DNA of 64,000 bases from Sipunculus nudus (lineage: Eukaryota; Annelida; Sipuncula; Golfingiida; Sipunculidae), in contig CM049311.1 in assembly GCA_026874595.1 (NCBI GenBank), positions 17,757,676 to 17,821,675 of the forward strand, read 5' to 3'. Made by a program: the position numbers and the translations under genes. The notes beneath the pieces were generated by a model. That model worked only from the letters and a program-made list of their open reading frames with translations, did not search any database and was not told the DNA's origin. Shown here piece after piece: positions 45,365 to 64,000 of the stretch (positions within the stretch are counted from its first letter, which is position 1; each line of letters opens with the position of its first letter).

Positions 45365-45685
45365 TGTCTATGTGTCTTTGGTGGGTTTCTTGTTCACAAG
45401 ACAGGTGTCACCACCTACAATGACATTTGCACAGTGTGTGAGTTTTGTGCCTGCATATTTCTATAGAGGAATTTGATATATCCTGAAATTGGGCATATTT
45501 ATACCTATGGTATTTTAATTATTGTATACTTGTCATATACAAGACTGGTGGTGCCACCTACAATAATTTTTGCACAGTGTGTGTCCCTGCTTATTTCTCA
45601 GGAGGGGTTTGATATATCAGTCTGAACTTGGGCATATCTCTGATAGCTTTGTTGTATACAAGACTGGTGGTGCCAACTACAATCA
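45365..45685. repeat. Tandem repeat of about 120-140 bp, cut by family A'
   Basis: The phrase ACAAGACTGGTGGTGCCACC followed by TACAATAATTTTTGCACAGTG recurs three times (near 45400, 45540 and 45660). The third unit stops after ACAATCATTTTT, where the A' element begins. Confidence 0.65.
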
Positions 45686-46058
45686 TTTTTTTGCTCAGCT
45701 GACTAAGTCAACTGAGGTACAGGAATGGCACTTTGTCCATCGTCCGTCTGGACATCCGGCCGTCCGTTAGCAGGGCACAAATCATAACAGCTGGTCCTAG
45801 AAACTTCTAAGTGAACATCCAGGGAGGTCAATTTCCTTGGAAACCTGAAATTAGGTCACTGCGACCTTTTTCCTTCGAGCTATGGGACTTGAAAGTACCC
45901 CCATGAATAGTAAAAAATTGGATACAAAACCTCTAATATCTTGATAATTAATGCATGGTTTGTCATGAATCTTGCCTTGAATTTTGACCATGACTAGTTT
46001 TGTCAGTTCCTGAAACGTCGGTGGTTTTCCTATTTTAACAAATATGTTTCTATTTATT

Positions 46059-47836
46059 GTATCCCCAGACAAAGTCGGGATACTATGGTTTCACGACGGT
46101 CCCGCCGCCGCCGCAGAAAAACCTTGTGAGCGGGATAACTAAAAAAATATTTCACTGATCTTTTCAAACTTTACATTTGTATAGATATAGGTAAGGGGAC
46201 GAAGCCTATTTAAAATGGGGTCATGACCTATGCAAGAAGAGTGACCTTGACCTTAAATAGGTCCATTTTTGCTGAAAATAACACAAATTCTTAAATATCT
46301 CAAGTAAGCTTGCATGGACTTGTCCAAAAATCAATGTGCCCGAAGATCTTGGATAGCTTTGTGATATACCGGAAACTGGTGGCGCCACCTTTTATCCTTT
46401 TCTTGTTTTTACGCCTTTTAATACCCCAATAATTGCCACTTGACGGTACTGTAAGCATTATAAGTCAAAAACTAATGGACAGATTTCTTTCATATTATGC
46501 ACATGTAGAGAGATGGGTTATGGGATGAGGTCTATTTACATTTGGGTCATGACCTTTACCATGAGAGTGGCCTTGACCTTTAATGTGTCCATATTTGGTG
46601 AAAATCACACACCTCTTATGATATCTCCAGTGTTGATAGCCATATGGATTTCAAACGTGACTAATGTATGGCCCACCACTAAAGTAAGAACCCTATAGGT
46701 TCTAGGGTCATGAAGTCAAAGGTCAAGGTTTCTGGACTTGCATCTTAAAAGATACTGTAGATGCATTTTAAGCCTAACTTTCATCCCAGGTCTTCCATCT
46801 TGAATATATAGCTCACTTGCCAATAGTGGATGATCCATATAAATTTTGGGGTCACAGGGCCAAAGGTCAAGGCCACAGGAGCTATCTGTCAAAAATTAGT
46901 TTCTGGATGATAATTCCTGCTTTTATTGATGTATTAATTTCAAACTTGACTTATATATGTCCCATTGAAAAGCAAGACTCCAATTGATTTTGGGGTCATG
47001 AGGTCAAAGGTCAAGGTCACAGGACACATCTTTAAAAAGATTTTGGATGCATTTTCAGCCAAACATTTCATCTCAGACCTTTCATTTTGCACATATAGTT
47101 CATCTGCCAAAAGAGGAAGACCCCTATCAAGTTTGAGGTCACAAGGTCAAAGGTGAAATTCACAGGAGCCATCTGTCCAAAAATTAGTTTCTTGATGATA
47201 ATTCCTGCTTTTATTGATGTATGGATTTCAAACTTGACTTGTATATGACCCATTGGAAAAGCAAGACCCGAATTGATTTTGGGGTCATGAGGTCAAAGGT
47301 CAAGGTCACAGGACACATCTTTAAAAAGATTGGATGCATTTTCAGCCAAACATTTCATCTCAGACATTTCATCTTACACATACAGTTCCCCTGCCAAGAG
47401 TGGAAGACCCCTATCAATTTTGAGGTCACAAGGTCAAAAGTGAAGGTCACAGGAGCCATCTGTCCAAAAGTTAGTTCCCGAGATGATAATTCAAGCTTGG
47501 ATTAATATATGGATTTCAAACCTGACTTTTATATGGCCCATCAATAAATCTAGACCTCTATTGATTTATATATAAAAGTTGATGATCAATATCAATTTTT
47601 TTGGGTCACAAGGTCAAAGGTCAAGGCCACAGGAGCCATCTGTGATGTGCCAAAAGGTCAAGGTCACAGGACCAACATCTTCAAAAAGATGTGGATTGAT
47701 AGATGGAAGAAACAATAACTGCTTGCCAAGTGTCAGTATATGCTGCTAAAAATGGGGGCCTATTCTTAAAGGGGGGGGGGGGGGGGCTACTATGTCTGGG
47801 GATACTCTGGCACCTGCGGTGCCAAGAAATGTCTAG
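46059..47836 (+). mobile_element. Family B Helentron-like element, copy 2 (about 1.78 kb)
   Basis: 5' end GTATCCCCAGACAAAGT; inverted motif TGTCTGGGGATAC at 47793-47805; hairpin GGCACC-TGC-GGTGCC at 47809-47823; then AAGAAATGTCTAG followed by TT. Compared with the uninterrupted A' copy at 4680-4712, it entered a T-rich stretch. The interior has units of about 290 bp (46985 and 47275, with GGGGTCATGAGGTCAAAGGT). A poly-G run (47771-47786) precedes the 3' motif. Confidence 0.85.
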
Positions 47837-48271
47837 TTTACTATAAAATGACAACAATCATGTCAGTTTCTCAGCTGTCATTACATCTGGTGTCCCAAAC
47901 CTGGTGTGTTTATTGATCACAAGTGGATGTCCTATACTAATCACCCTGTCTGTCAGTCTGTTTGTATGTCTGTCTGTCTGTCAATCCGTCCATCCACACA
48001 AATTAGTTTCCAGATGATAACTGCAGTTAAGTTTGACATATTGGTTTCAAACTTAACTAATAAATGGCCCACCACTAAAGTAAGAACCATGTTGATTTTG
48101 GGGTCCAACGGTCAAAGGTCAAGGTCACAGGACCCATTTCTTTAAAAGGAATGTGTATGCATTTGAAGCCAAACTTTTCATCGCAAACCTTCCATCTTCA
48201 AGATATTGCTAACCTGCCACTAGAGGAAGATTCTGTTTGATTTTTGGGTCATAGGTCAAAGGTCAAGGTCA
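47001..48271 (+). other. Array of AGGTCA direct repeats in family B and A' sequence
   Basis: AGGTCAAAGGTCAAGGTCA occurs exactly at 47001-47019, 47290-47308 and 48253-48271, with partial forms at 47611-47623, 47657, 48110 and 48545. This contains a perfect DR1 (AGGTCA-A-AGGTCA) and the extended half-site TCAAGGTCA. These are binding-site consensuses for RXR/HNF4-type and ERR/FTZ-F1-type nuclear receptors. Any regulatory role is speculative. Confidence 0.7.
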
Positions 48272-48740
48272 CAGGGTTTATCTATTCACAAATTAGTTTA
48301 TGGATGATAATTCTGCTTTGGATAGACAGACTGGCTTCAAACTTGATTTAATAATGACCAACCACATACGTTAATTCATTTTAATTTTCAGGGTCCAGCG
48401 ATCTAAGTTGAAGGTCACAGAAGCCACATCTTTAAAAGGATTGTGGATGCACTGTAAATCAAACTTTTCATCCTGAACTTTCCAACATTCACACATGGCT
48501 TACTTGCCCAAAGTGAGGAAACCTGTAGAATTTGAGGTTATCTGGTCAGAGGTCAAGGTCACTTTTTAAAAGATTGTTACAATAATCCTAATGCTGAAAG
48601 TTCAAGGATATTAAGTTCTAAGATTTTTTGGTTACAAGGTCATTGGTTAAGGTCACAGGACTGTCATTCTGAAAAATTTCTTTCAAAATATCCTTATTGA
48701 CAAATTAAACTGAGCGTTGAGACCCATGGGTCCCTAGTTG

Positions 48741-49307
48741 TGTCGTGTGCACCCATGCCAGAATTTCAGCAGTGATGTTTGTGTAATTGTTTCTTATTCA
48801 AAATGTTTAGTACCTGCATTGTTCATATACATGAGAAGTCATGGTCCAGGATTGAAGCATTATACCTGGTGTATTTCCCAATGCACAGGTTCGCATTAGG
48901 CCTGTAGGCCTTGTTTATAGTTTAAATGAATCAATAGGTTTCTTAATTAAAGGTAAGCCAATCCATATATTATATGACATGGACACTGAAGAATTTTATT
49001 GGTGAAAATACCCTACCCGAGGTACTGCTGTTTAAAGGAAAATAAAGAATAAAAAGTAAACATAAAATTTCAATCAAGATCTTGTTCATATTACCATCAA
49101 TGTTATTTCCACATCCTTTGCAAAGTCGCATATAAATTCCAGTCACATCATATCATCATCCTTATTTGAAAAAAATTAATATTTTCGACTTGCAAATATG
49201 TTTTACAAATTAAATTGTTGTGCTTCAATGCGTTTGAACACCTCGGCATCAGAAACCATGATCAAAAGTGTGCTATTCCTCGGGAAATCAACAGCCGTCG
49301 TCCCCGG
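48741..49307. other. Intergenic, nothing recognised
   Basis: No gene or repeat boundary seen. Confidence 0.4.
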
Positions 49308-49957
49308 CAGGCCTCGAAACTAACTTTTTAGCCTATGGTCCAGGTGCCGTCCCGAAATGCAGAATGAACCGTCCGGGATACACAAGTAACTGTCCTAGCT
49401 ATAATTCTTAAATGCTGGCCCTCAGACTCAAGCGTATTATTTTAACTTTACAACCAGCATGGCCTTTCATTTTATAATAGGCTAGTTAGCACAACTCTCG
49501 ACATGCATACTGTTTCACGGGCCAGCCAGAAATAATTACAGGCTGATATGTATTTTTTTTCTTGTGTATAAAATTAAAAAAAAAACAATTGAAAGCTAAA
49601 AATATAAATAATCACATATTATCTATTTTTATAACGAATAACTATATAAGTGGCAAAAGGAATTAATTTCTATTTTTTTTTTTTTTTGTTAAAAAATCAA
49701 GGTCACTATTGTTTGCTTTTGAGTGCCAATTATCATATGCCCCGCTTGACATAATAAAAAAAGTCACAGACATCGACATTTTGCATCTGACGGGTCATAC
49801 TCTGATATATTCCAGCAGTTGTGTGTAATTTAGGACCATACTAATGTTTGTAATATCATTCATGGACATTAACGCTATTTCTTCATTTTTTTCCCCAGAC
49901 TATTGTCACTTTCTTTATTTTTGAAAAAAAAATCCTCTTGTTAATAACCAGCACACT

Positions 49958-49988
<31 letters not shown>

Positions 49989-51292
49989 CGATGACAGGCA
50001 CCGTCCCTAATACTTAATATAAAAATGCTGAACATATTTTTCTTCAATTGATGACTGAGCGAGTTCTGCCGATCTCGATCTCGTTTACGTCCAAACAAAA
50101 TAAAGCCGTACGGCCAGGAAATATTAGTTTATTTTATAAGCTATCGAAAAAATTAAATTTTCATGACCAAATAAGGCGGTTGCTAAACTTTTATGCATAT
50201 TCTGATCAGCCGTGGCCGGTAGAAACGAAAGTCAGAAACGGGACTTCTGGCAAAACCCTGCCATGATCGCCACAGAACTGAGGAAACGCGCATTTATAAT
50301 TGAAATACCAAACATCTGATTTGTGGAGATCGTGCGTTAGACACGTCAGTTGCAGGTTCCATTAAACAGGCTCGCGTCATTTGCTTTATACTCACGGTGC
50401 CACCGTGACCGTTGCTGAAATATTACAACCACCGCAAGCAAGATGTCAATGAACATTTTCCCGCCAATCATGAATGAAGTCGCATGTGGTGAATTTTTAC
50501 TATGAACCTCTTATTGGCTCATGTAACCACGGGTGAAGTGACGACACGTCATGTCATTGGTTCATCTCCACTCATTTGCATAGCCGTTCCGAATATTGCC
50601 GACTAGCTGCCGTGCATACAAGCGAATCATTAATGAGGCCTTACTGAGGCCTTAATGCATAATTACGGGGCTACGAACGATCTCAGACCAGGTCACAGAA
50701 GGGTTATTACGGCCGTCAGACATTCGCGGCGCAGGTCACGTTCATTGCTAGGATGGAGCTGCTTATTTTTTTAGTGGAACATTTAATATTTATCTCTTTC
50801 TATACAGTATTTAACCCCGCGCGATCAAAAGCTGTTGTGCAGGACTACGTTCTCAACTGCAACTGACGGACCCCCTCAAGCACATGAGCGTCCACTCGTA
50901 GGCCTGCTGACATCATGGTGTATCGATCGGACCATCGGTTCTTGACAGGTGTACCGGGATCGACGTCACTTCGCTCATTTACCCAAACAAGCCGCAAATT
51001 TTAAACGTGTCAGCAAAGGATGAAGACTTATGCTCTATATTAATATTTTATTACTTAAACATTAAACCAAAATTGTGCCCGTTGATTTTAAGATTCGATT
51101 TTTAATCCATACAAAAAACTATCTGGATAGCTTGGCCTTGGCGAAGCCCATACAGTTGAACTGAGACAAAAATTATTAAATCTTCTGAGGGTTTTAAACC
51201 GTCCCAAGATCGTCCCGGGCGGCTAATATGATATCCCCGAACTGGATTGTGATCGTCCCCGGGACGGCTGGACGCCGTTAATTTCGAGGCCC
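49308..51292. mobile_element. Candidate element with hAT-like ends (about 2 kb)
   Basis: Left end CAGGCCTCGAAACTAAC and the reverse complement of 51276-51292, CGGGCCTCGAAATTAAC, agree at 15 of 17 positions, and inner parts (GGTGCCGTCCCG against CAGCCGTCCCGGGG) also resemble each other inverted. The ends resemble those of the MITE at 13905. The interior is richer in GC and CpG than its surroundings and contains a 28-base poly-A tract (49961-49988). No transposase frame is seen. Confidence 0.5.
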
Positions 51293-54200
51293 GCAGCCGG
51301 TCAGATTGTCCGGCCCGAGGTCGAGTTCGACGGACGGAAACGATATTTAGCTGATCATGTCCGGCAATATATAGTAAAATTCGAGCCCTGCTGTTTTATG
51401 AAGCCGGATCCACAAAAAATACATTCATTGGCCAATGCCTCGAAACTTTCTTGGAAATCCGTTCATGATTGCGTGAAATCGAATGTGAAAAAAACATACG
51501 GACTGAGATGAATCCACTGGAGAACTTCAAAATACATATTTGCTCCTTAGAAAATGTCTGTTTGGTCACCAAAGAGTTTCCAACATCGCCTTCCCGGGAA
51601 AGATTTACTTGACCATAAAATGTGGCCTGGAGAGGATTTAAATATTGGCGTTTGACAGGATTTATTTTGCAACCAACAAAGAGTTCCCGACAATATTGTT
51701 GTGATGAAGAAGTTTATCTGCCACTTGATCGTCGGAACGCCCCTGTGGATTTGGCGCGCTATTAAGTGAATCTTATTGGGGGCTCTACGGAAATAAGGCA
51801 CTGGTTTAATCAGTCTGACACTGGGTCTTTCCCTGATATCACAAAAGAATTGTGCCCTTTACAAAAATACATTTACAACGGAGATAAAACCACTAAAACG
51901 AAGTTATGGATACTCCCGGAGAGAAGATCATGGCCCAAGATTAATAAGGTTTCTTTGTCCCACATGGTTATAAGCACATGCCATAATTCATAGTAAATCC
52001 AAGTCTTGAATGAATTTATGCAATAGGGGGATTTCTCCGACAGAAACAAAATAGTTTTACAACACCCAAAAAGTCGAAGGTATAGAATAATGTATAGAAT
52101 AAATATTATTATACCGAAATATGCCATATTGCCAGACCTTGAGCCACACGTGATAACTGAATTATCTTAAGCCAGGTTCACACTACAGACATGTGCTTGC
52201 AGACACTGGCCAGTGGTCACTTAAGGAGTCTGCTGACAGCGCTTTCAGACTGCAGGTTTGTGTCAGTAGACATGCATGTGTACATCCTATTTGGTGTAAG
52301 CTAAAATTAGATGAAGTAAATAGAAAGGATAAAATATGTAAATTCATCTTGGCCAAATTGTCTCTGATTAGCTGACCAATGGGGTTGCCCTTAGAGGTGC
52401 TTGTGGGTCAGTCCACAATAGTGATGGAAGGAATGTTGGGATGATAGGATTTTATAACACATTTTTCATCCGTTCCCTCAGGAAATCTATATTTCTACCT
52501 GTTTGCAGTAATTAAAAGTTGTCAGTCCACAAACCTGAAATAAAACACATTTGTTCATGATATACTCGCTTTAAGAGTATGACACTAGTCCAAGGCGATT
52601 GAATATATAACAATTTTTTTTTTTTACATTTAAATTCCTACTCCCCCTCAGGTCCTAAGCAAAAGTCTCGTAAACCAGAAATAAAAAAAAAAAAGCTCCG
52701 ACGTACTGAAAGTAATACGTTTAGGCCCGACTTCTTGACTTTCTGACTCGAGGTTTTGACTTTTCTGATTTGAACCATCATTAAGATTCAACCTTTGACT
52801 TATGCATACACTTCATTACAACTATTGGCGATGGTTTATATATTAAATCAGACCTTAATTTTAATAAAGAAATTACATGCTAGTGCTTGTGAAATGTGTG
52901 TGTGTTGGGGGGGTATAACATGCATTCGTTTACTGACAAGACAATCATTAGCCATTTAATGAATTAGAAAAATCAATATTCTGAACTATTTTAAACTTAT
53001 TTTGAAGGTTTATTTTAAGGAGGTAAACACCTCAATTTTCTCAATGTTAGCTTAACTAGGTATGTACATCTGCAGAATTCCATCACGGTCTCGGATTACA
53101 GTGTCAGGACAGTAGCACACTCTTCCTCTCATTTTATATTCTTTTGTTAACAGGGCCTGGTGACTACTGAACCTGCGGGCAGTTGTCCCAAATATCGTCC
53201 CAATTGTCGGATCATACCACCAAGGAACCCTAAAAGGCGCTCACGTTGGTGAAACGAAAAGCACTCAAATTTCTATATACGTGTACACATTTTTCAAATA
53301 CTATTTTTTTCCATATAGTCCTTTAAAGTTTCATTTTTTTTACATGTTCTATGCTTCTTAAAACTGCATATCTGGAAAAAAGATTATATATATTGTTACA
53401 CGAATCTTAAAACGCCAGTGTGTCTTCTTAAGACCATGCATGTCAGTCTGTTAAACAATGTAAGATATTGGCTGTCCTGAACGGTAAAGCTTATAAAACA
53501 AAAGAAAACATTATGAACGATCATTTTGACTGCTCGAGTTTTATGCAAGAGTTGAGTGGGACAATTGGCCAAAGACATGGCAATGAGCCCACCGGTGCAA
53601 GCAACTCCGAACGCTCTCGCTATAAAGATGACCGCTTTCCATCCTTGCAAATTCACAAAAAGCCATTTGAAGATGTTAGGCCTACATTCCGCCATTGCAC
53701 AAGAGGAGCAAGCTATACGTCACGCCAAGTCAGCCCTCCCGTTGTGACGTCATTGACACGGAACTCTTGGCGGGAACCACATTTGAAAGTCTCAGGGTCG
53801 TAGCCAGACCATGGGGCGTGTGTGCCCGACCCACTCGGTTTTGATGCATCATTAATGAAAAAACGTTTTACAAATTTAAGACAATTAATATCAGCATTTG
53901 TGAAGCAAAATGCTATTTGCAGCACGTTATAGACATGAAAGGTCTACACCATTGACATTATTTCTGAACTTTTCTTGAGACAGCGAAGAAATATATCTCC
54001 AGGTAGGCCTAATTAGAATTTCCATTATAATGTCGCAACTTTTTCTCTTGTTTTGAATTAGAAAATGTTTTAAGAATACTGAATTTATTTCTGGGCGACT
54101 CCTTGTAGATTTTACCTGGTTTCGATCTCTACTGTTACTCAATCATACATACATACTTACACATAAATTAACATAAAAGAATATATTACACACATGCGAA

Positions 54201-54335
54201 CACGCAATTGTGAACTGCAGACACTGAAAAATACAAAAGCTTGCTTAAAACATTCCAGATGAAGTCTTGAAAATTTCAAAATGTTACACTTGAAGGCAAC
54301 CATATTTATATTAAACGCTAATTATAAAATAAATG

Positions 54336-54380
<45 letters not shown>

Positions 54381-54408
54381 CCTATATATATATATATTCA
54401 CAGAACCT

Positions 54409-54454
<46 letters not shown>

Positions 54455-55300
54455 TTTAGTGCGCGCACGTGTTGATAATCTTGTATAAAGTCTATGGCAT
54501 TTTAAGGAATAACATTCCTCATTTTTCCCGGTATTATTCCGGTATTTCTTGTATATTTCCTGAGAATTTATCGAGTTCTGCGTATTAACACCAATAGTAC
54601 ATTCTATTGCAAAAAGTCCATTTTAACCAGTCCTACCAAAAATATATAAACGTTAGATTCATTTCAGGCATGCATTATGGCATTTGTATTACAAATATAA
54701 ACCCTGTTTGTGTGTGCTCCATATACCCATTGCCCTTTTGGACCATACCATAATCAGTTTGGTTTCGTATCGAATACGTGAATTTTTAAAAATTGTTTAA
54801 GTTAATAAATTATTTCATATATTAATTTCATTTATTTGCATATTTTTTTAAGTTACCTAATATGCCTTACCAACGACATGTGGCAACCAGGATACTTGAC
54901 AGACTGAATAAACCCCTATTATTTAACCGCGTTACTTAATTCAGCCTTACAGATATCCCCCATGAGATCTGGTCCTGCCCATGATGCTACTAAATCTACA
55001 AATATACAATGTCCCTGTTTACTGATGAAGCACAAGGGAAGCGCATGTAACAGAACCATCGCTGCACGTGTTGGGCCGGAACACCTGTGTGTATGAGAGG
55101 AGAGATGGTGATTATAATAAATGTCAGTATTAATAAATCCGTTTAAACACACATCCCGCCTACAAGGATGCTATGGTAAAGCCTTAAATCACGTGGTCTC
55201 GTTAATATATTAAATTGTTAGTAAATCTACAGAAAAGCATCGGCATGCACCGTGTTTATACAGGGTTTAACCTGACGTGGCCTGTGGTGCTTGCTTTGTG
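51293..55300. other. Intergenic region upstream of the GH9 gene
   Basis: No supported gene. Right after the element, 51360-51391 contains TCGAGCCCTG, an inverted hAT-like end. A candidate exon-like stretch at 53154-53250 (after TTTGTTAACAG; Cys-Pro-Lys-Tyr-Arg-Pro-Asn-Cys in one frame) is too weak to call. The rest is AT-rich with the TA arrays listed separately. Confidence 0.4.
54339..54456. repeat. (TA)n arrays with a central palindrome
   Basis: Two TA runs (54339-54398 and 54412-54456). The first is centred on AGGCCT at 54378-54383, so the surrounding TATATATAGGCCTATATATA is fully self-complementary. Confidence 0.9.
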
Positions 55301-55301
55301 G

Positions 55302-55309
55302 TATAAATA
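55302..55309 (+). promoter_or_regulatory. TATA box of the GH9 gene
   Basis: TATAAATA lies about 30 bp upstream of the proposed first exon (start near 55332-55338) and about 80 bp upstream of a good donor at 55382. The TSS is inferred from this spacing. Confidence 0.6.
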
Positions 55310-55334
55310 ATGCTCGGTTCCACTTGAAGAGCAG

Positions 55335-55381
55335 AATCTGGCCGACTGGTCAGCAGAGCATCTTGAATCAGTGACTGGAAG
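55335..55381 (+). other. Proposed non-coding 5' UTR exon of the GH9 gene
   Basis: It ends GACTGGAAG|GTAGGG. The next acceptor (TTATATTGTAG, ending 56078) is 12 bases ahead of the initiator ATG. The stretch has no ATG in a useful frame. The call rests on the TATA box, the donor and the distance to the coding exon. Confidence 0.5.
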
Positions 55382-56090
55382 GTAGGGGTTGTGTTGGTTT
55401 AATCCTACAGTTGGCTTTCATGTCTCCGCCAAGTCTCAAGGTATTATGTTTTACCCTTAGTTGGTTAGTTATTTGGTTTGTCTGTTAGCAATTCTAGTCA
55501 TAAATGTATGATCATATTTTGTGGAGGACAGTATGGACAGTACATCAAATTTAAGATCGTCATGGTATGATATTATTCTAAGAGTTCTAGAATACTATGC
55601 AGTTGTAAGAAGGAGCAGGTGTTTTTTTTTCATCCAAATACGAACCAGAGACACTTAATGTTATAGAATAAGGGACAACCTACGTGCTAGAACTGACCTG
55701 TGATCCATCCATGGGATTGGTGATCCATGACTTTTCCAAAGTGGATTCCAATTATTGATCTTAGGCTATTACGTGAGTTTGTCAATTCTGAATCTTCAAG
55801 TAAGATAAATGTAGGGGGGGGGGGCATTAGTACTGGTAAACGTCAAATGTTTAGTTATAGGATCAAATTGGTGAGGTGTCTGTGAATACCAAATTTGATT
55901 AGAAAGCAGGACACTGAAAATTATCGGAACCATTAAATAAGATAAGAAAATATTTCTCGCAATATGTTTTGAAACTCAATGATCAAATATGTTACTCTGT
56001 GTGAATGTCTCAGATTTACTTCATATACTATTTAATACAGAATAAAATATCCAATTTAATATAAACTTTATATTGTAGATACCGAGCACT

Positions 56091-64000
<7,910 letters not shown>

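Larger units (their letters stand above)
45686..48740 (+). mobile_element. Family A' Helentron-like element with family B nested inside
   Basis: The 5' end GCTCAGCTGACT pairs with AGTCAACTGAGG directly after it. The 3' end has ACTGAGCG, the perfect palindrome GACCCATGGGTC (48721-48732) and CCTAG|TT. The head and tail match family A, but the middle is different and shares its content with the copy at 4319-4990. Family B occupies 46059-47836; without it the element is about 1.28 kb. The interior has many AGGTCA motifs. No protein is encoded. Confidence 0.8.

Noticed and set aside
51547-52127. Overlapping open frames on both strands near 51.5-52.1 kb
   Set aside because: Short, mutually overlapping and without recognisable features; consistent with chance.
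53468-53803. 111-residue plus-strand open frame upstream of the GH9 gene
   Set aside because: No domain, no TATA or splice context, and overlaps open frames on both strands of similar length.

Overview
The window is animal nuclear DNA, AT-rich, intron-rich and full of decayed transposable elements. The gene content (a metazoan ArfGAP2/3 gene and an animal GH9 cellulase gene with CBM2-like modules) and the repeat types (terminal-hairpin elements with CCGT-rich heads) point to a mollusc, most likely a bivalve. I cannot name the species from sequence alone.

Two genes are supported, both on the + strand. (1) About 3.6-39.2 kb carries the 3' two thirds of an ArfGAP2/3 (Glo3-type) gene, a GTPase-activating protein for Arf1 on COPI vesicles. 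Seven internal exons join in phase with good splice sites. They encode the basic linker, the predicted helical segment, the Glo3 motif with two ISS repeats and the C-terminal amphipathic helix. The zinc-finger ArfGAP domain must lie upstream of the window. A very short last exon is proposed at 39159. (2) About 55.3-64.0 kb carries the 5' part of a secreted GH9 endoglucanase gene: TATA box, 5' UTR exon, signal peptide, CBM2-like module, a second and a third CBM2-like module, collagen-like and Gly-rich linkers, a Ser/Glu-rich linker, and then the start of the GH9 catalytic domain, which runs off the right edge. The catalytic exons are intact, while the modules and linkers upstream carry three apparent single-base frameshifts and seven in-frame stops.

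The introns and the 16 kb between the genes are built from repeats. They hold a 1.3-kb 17-bp minisatellite (2.2-3.5 kb), a broken L1-like LINE on the minus strand with a 32-bp target-site duplication (6.4-10.8 kb), a hAT-like MITE (13.9 kb), two long copies of family A (17.5-20.6 and 34.2-36.8 kb) and a tRNA-derived SINE directly behind a splice donor (27.0 kb). Also present are two copies of family B (27.3-28.6 and 46.1-47.8 kb), a PIF/Harbinger-like MITE (41.6 kb), degenerate tandem repeats (42.4-45.7 kb) and a 2-kb element with hAT-like ends (49.3-51.3 kb). Families A, A' and B share the layout of Helentron-associated non-autonomous elements: a 5' terminal motif, its inverted copy just inside the 3' end, and then a terminal hairpin. 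A family B copy sits inside an A' copy, and an uninterrupted A' copy elsewhere in the window gives the empty site.

The most interesting items are the GH9 gene (a cellulase with collagen-like and 198-bp-repeat linkers in which stop-bearing repeat units have been amplified) and the Helentron-like families. Exon calls rest on protein-family knowledge and splice-site reading by eye; no alignment or transcript data were available.
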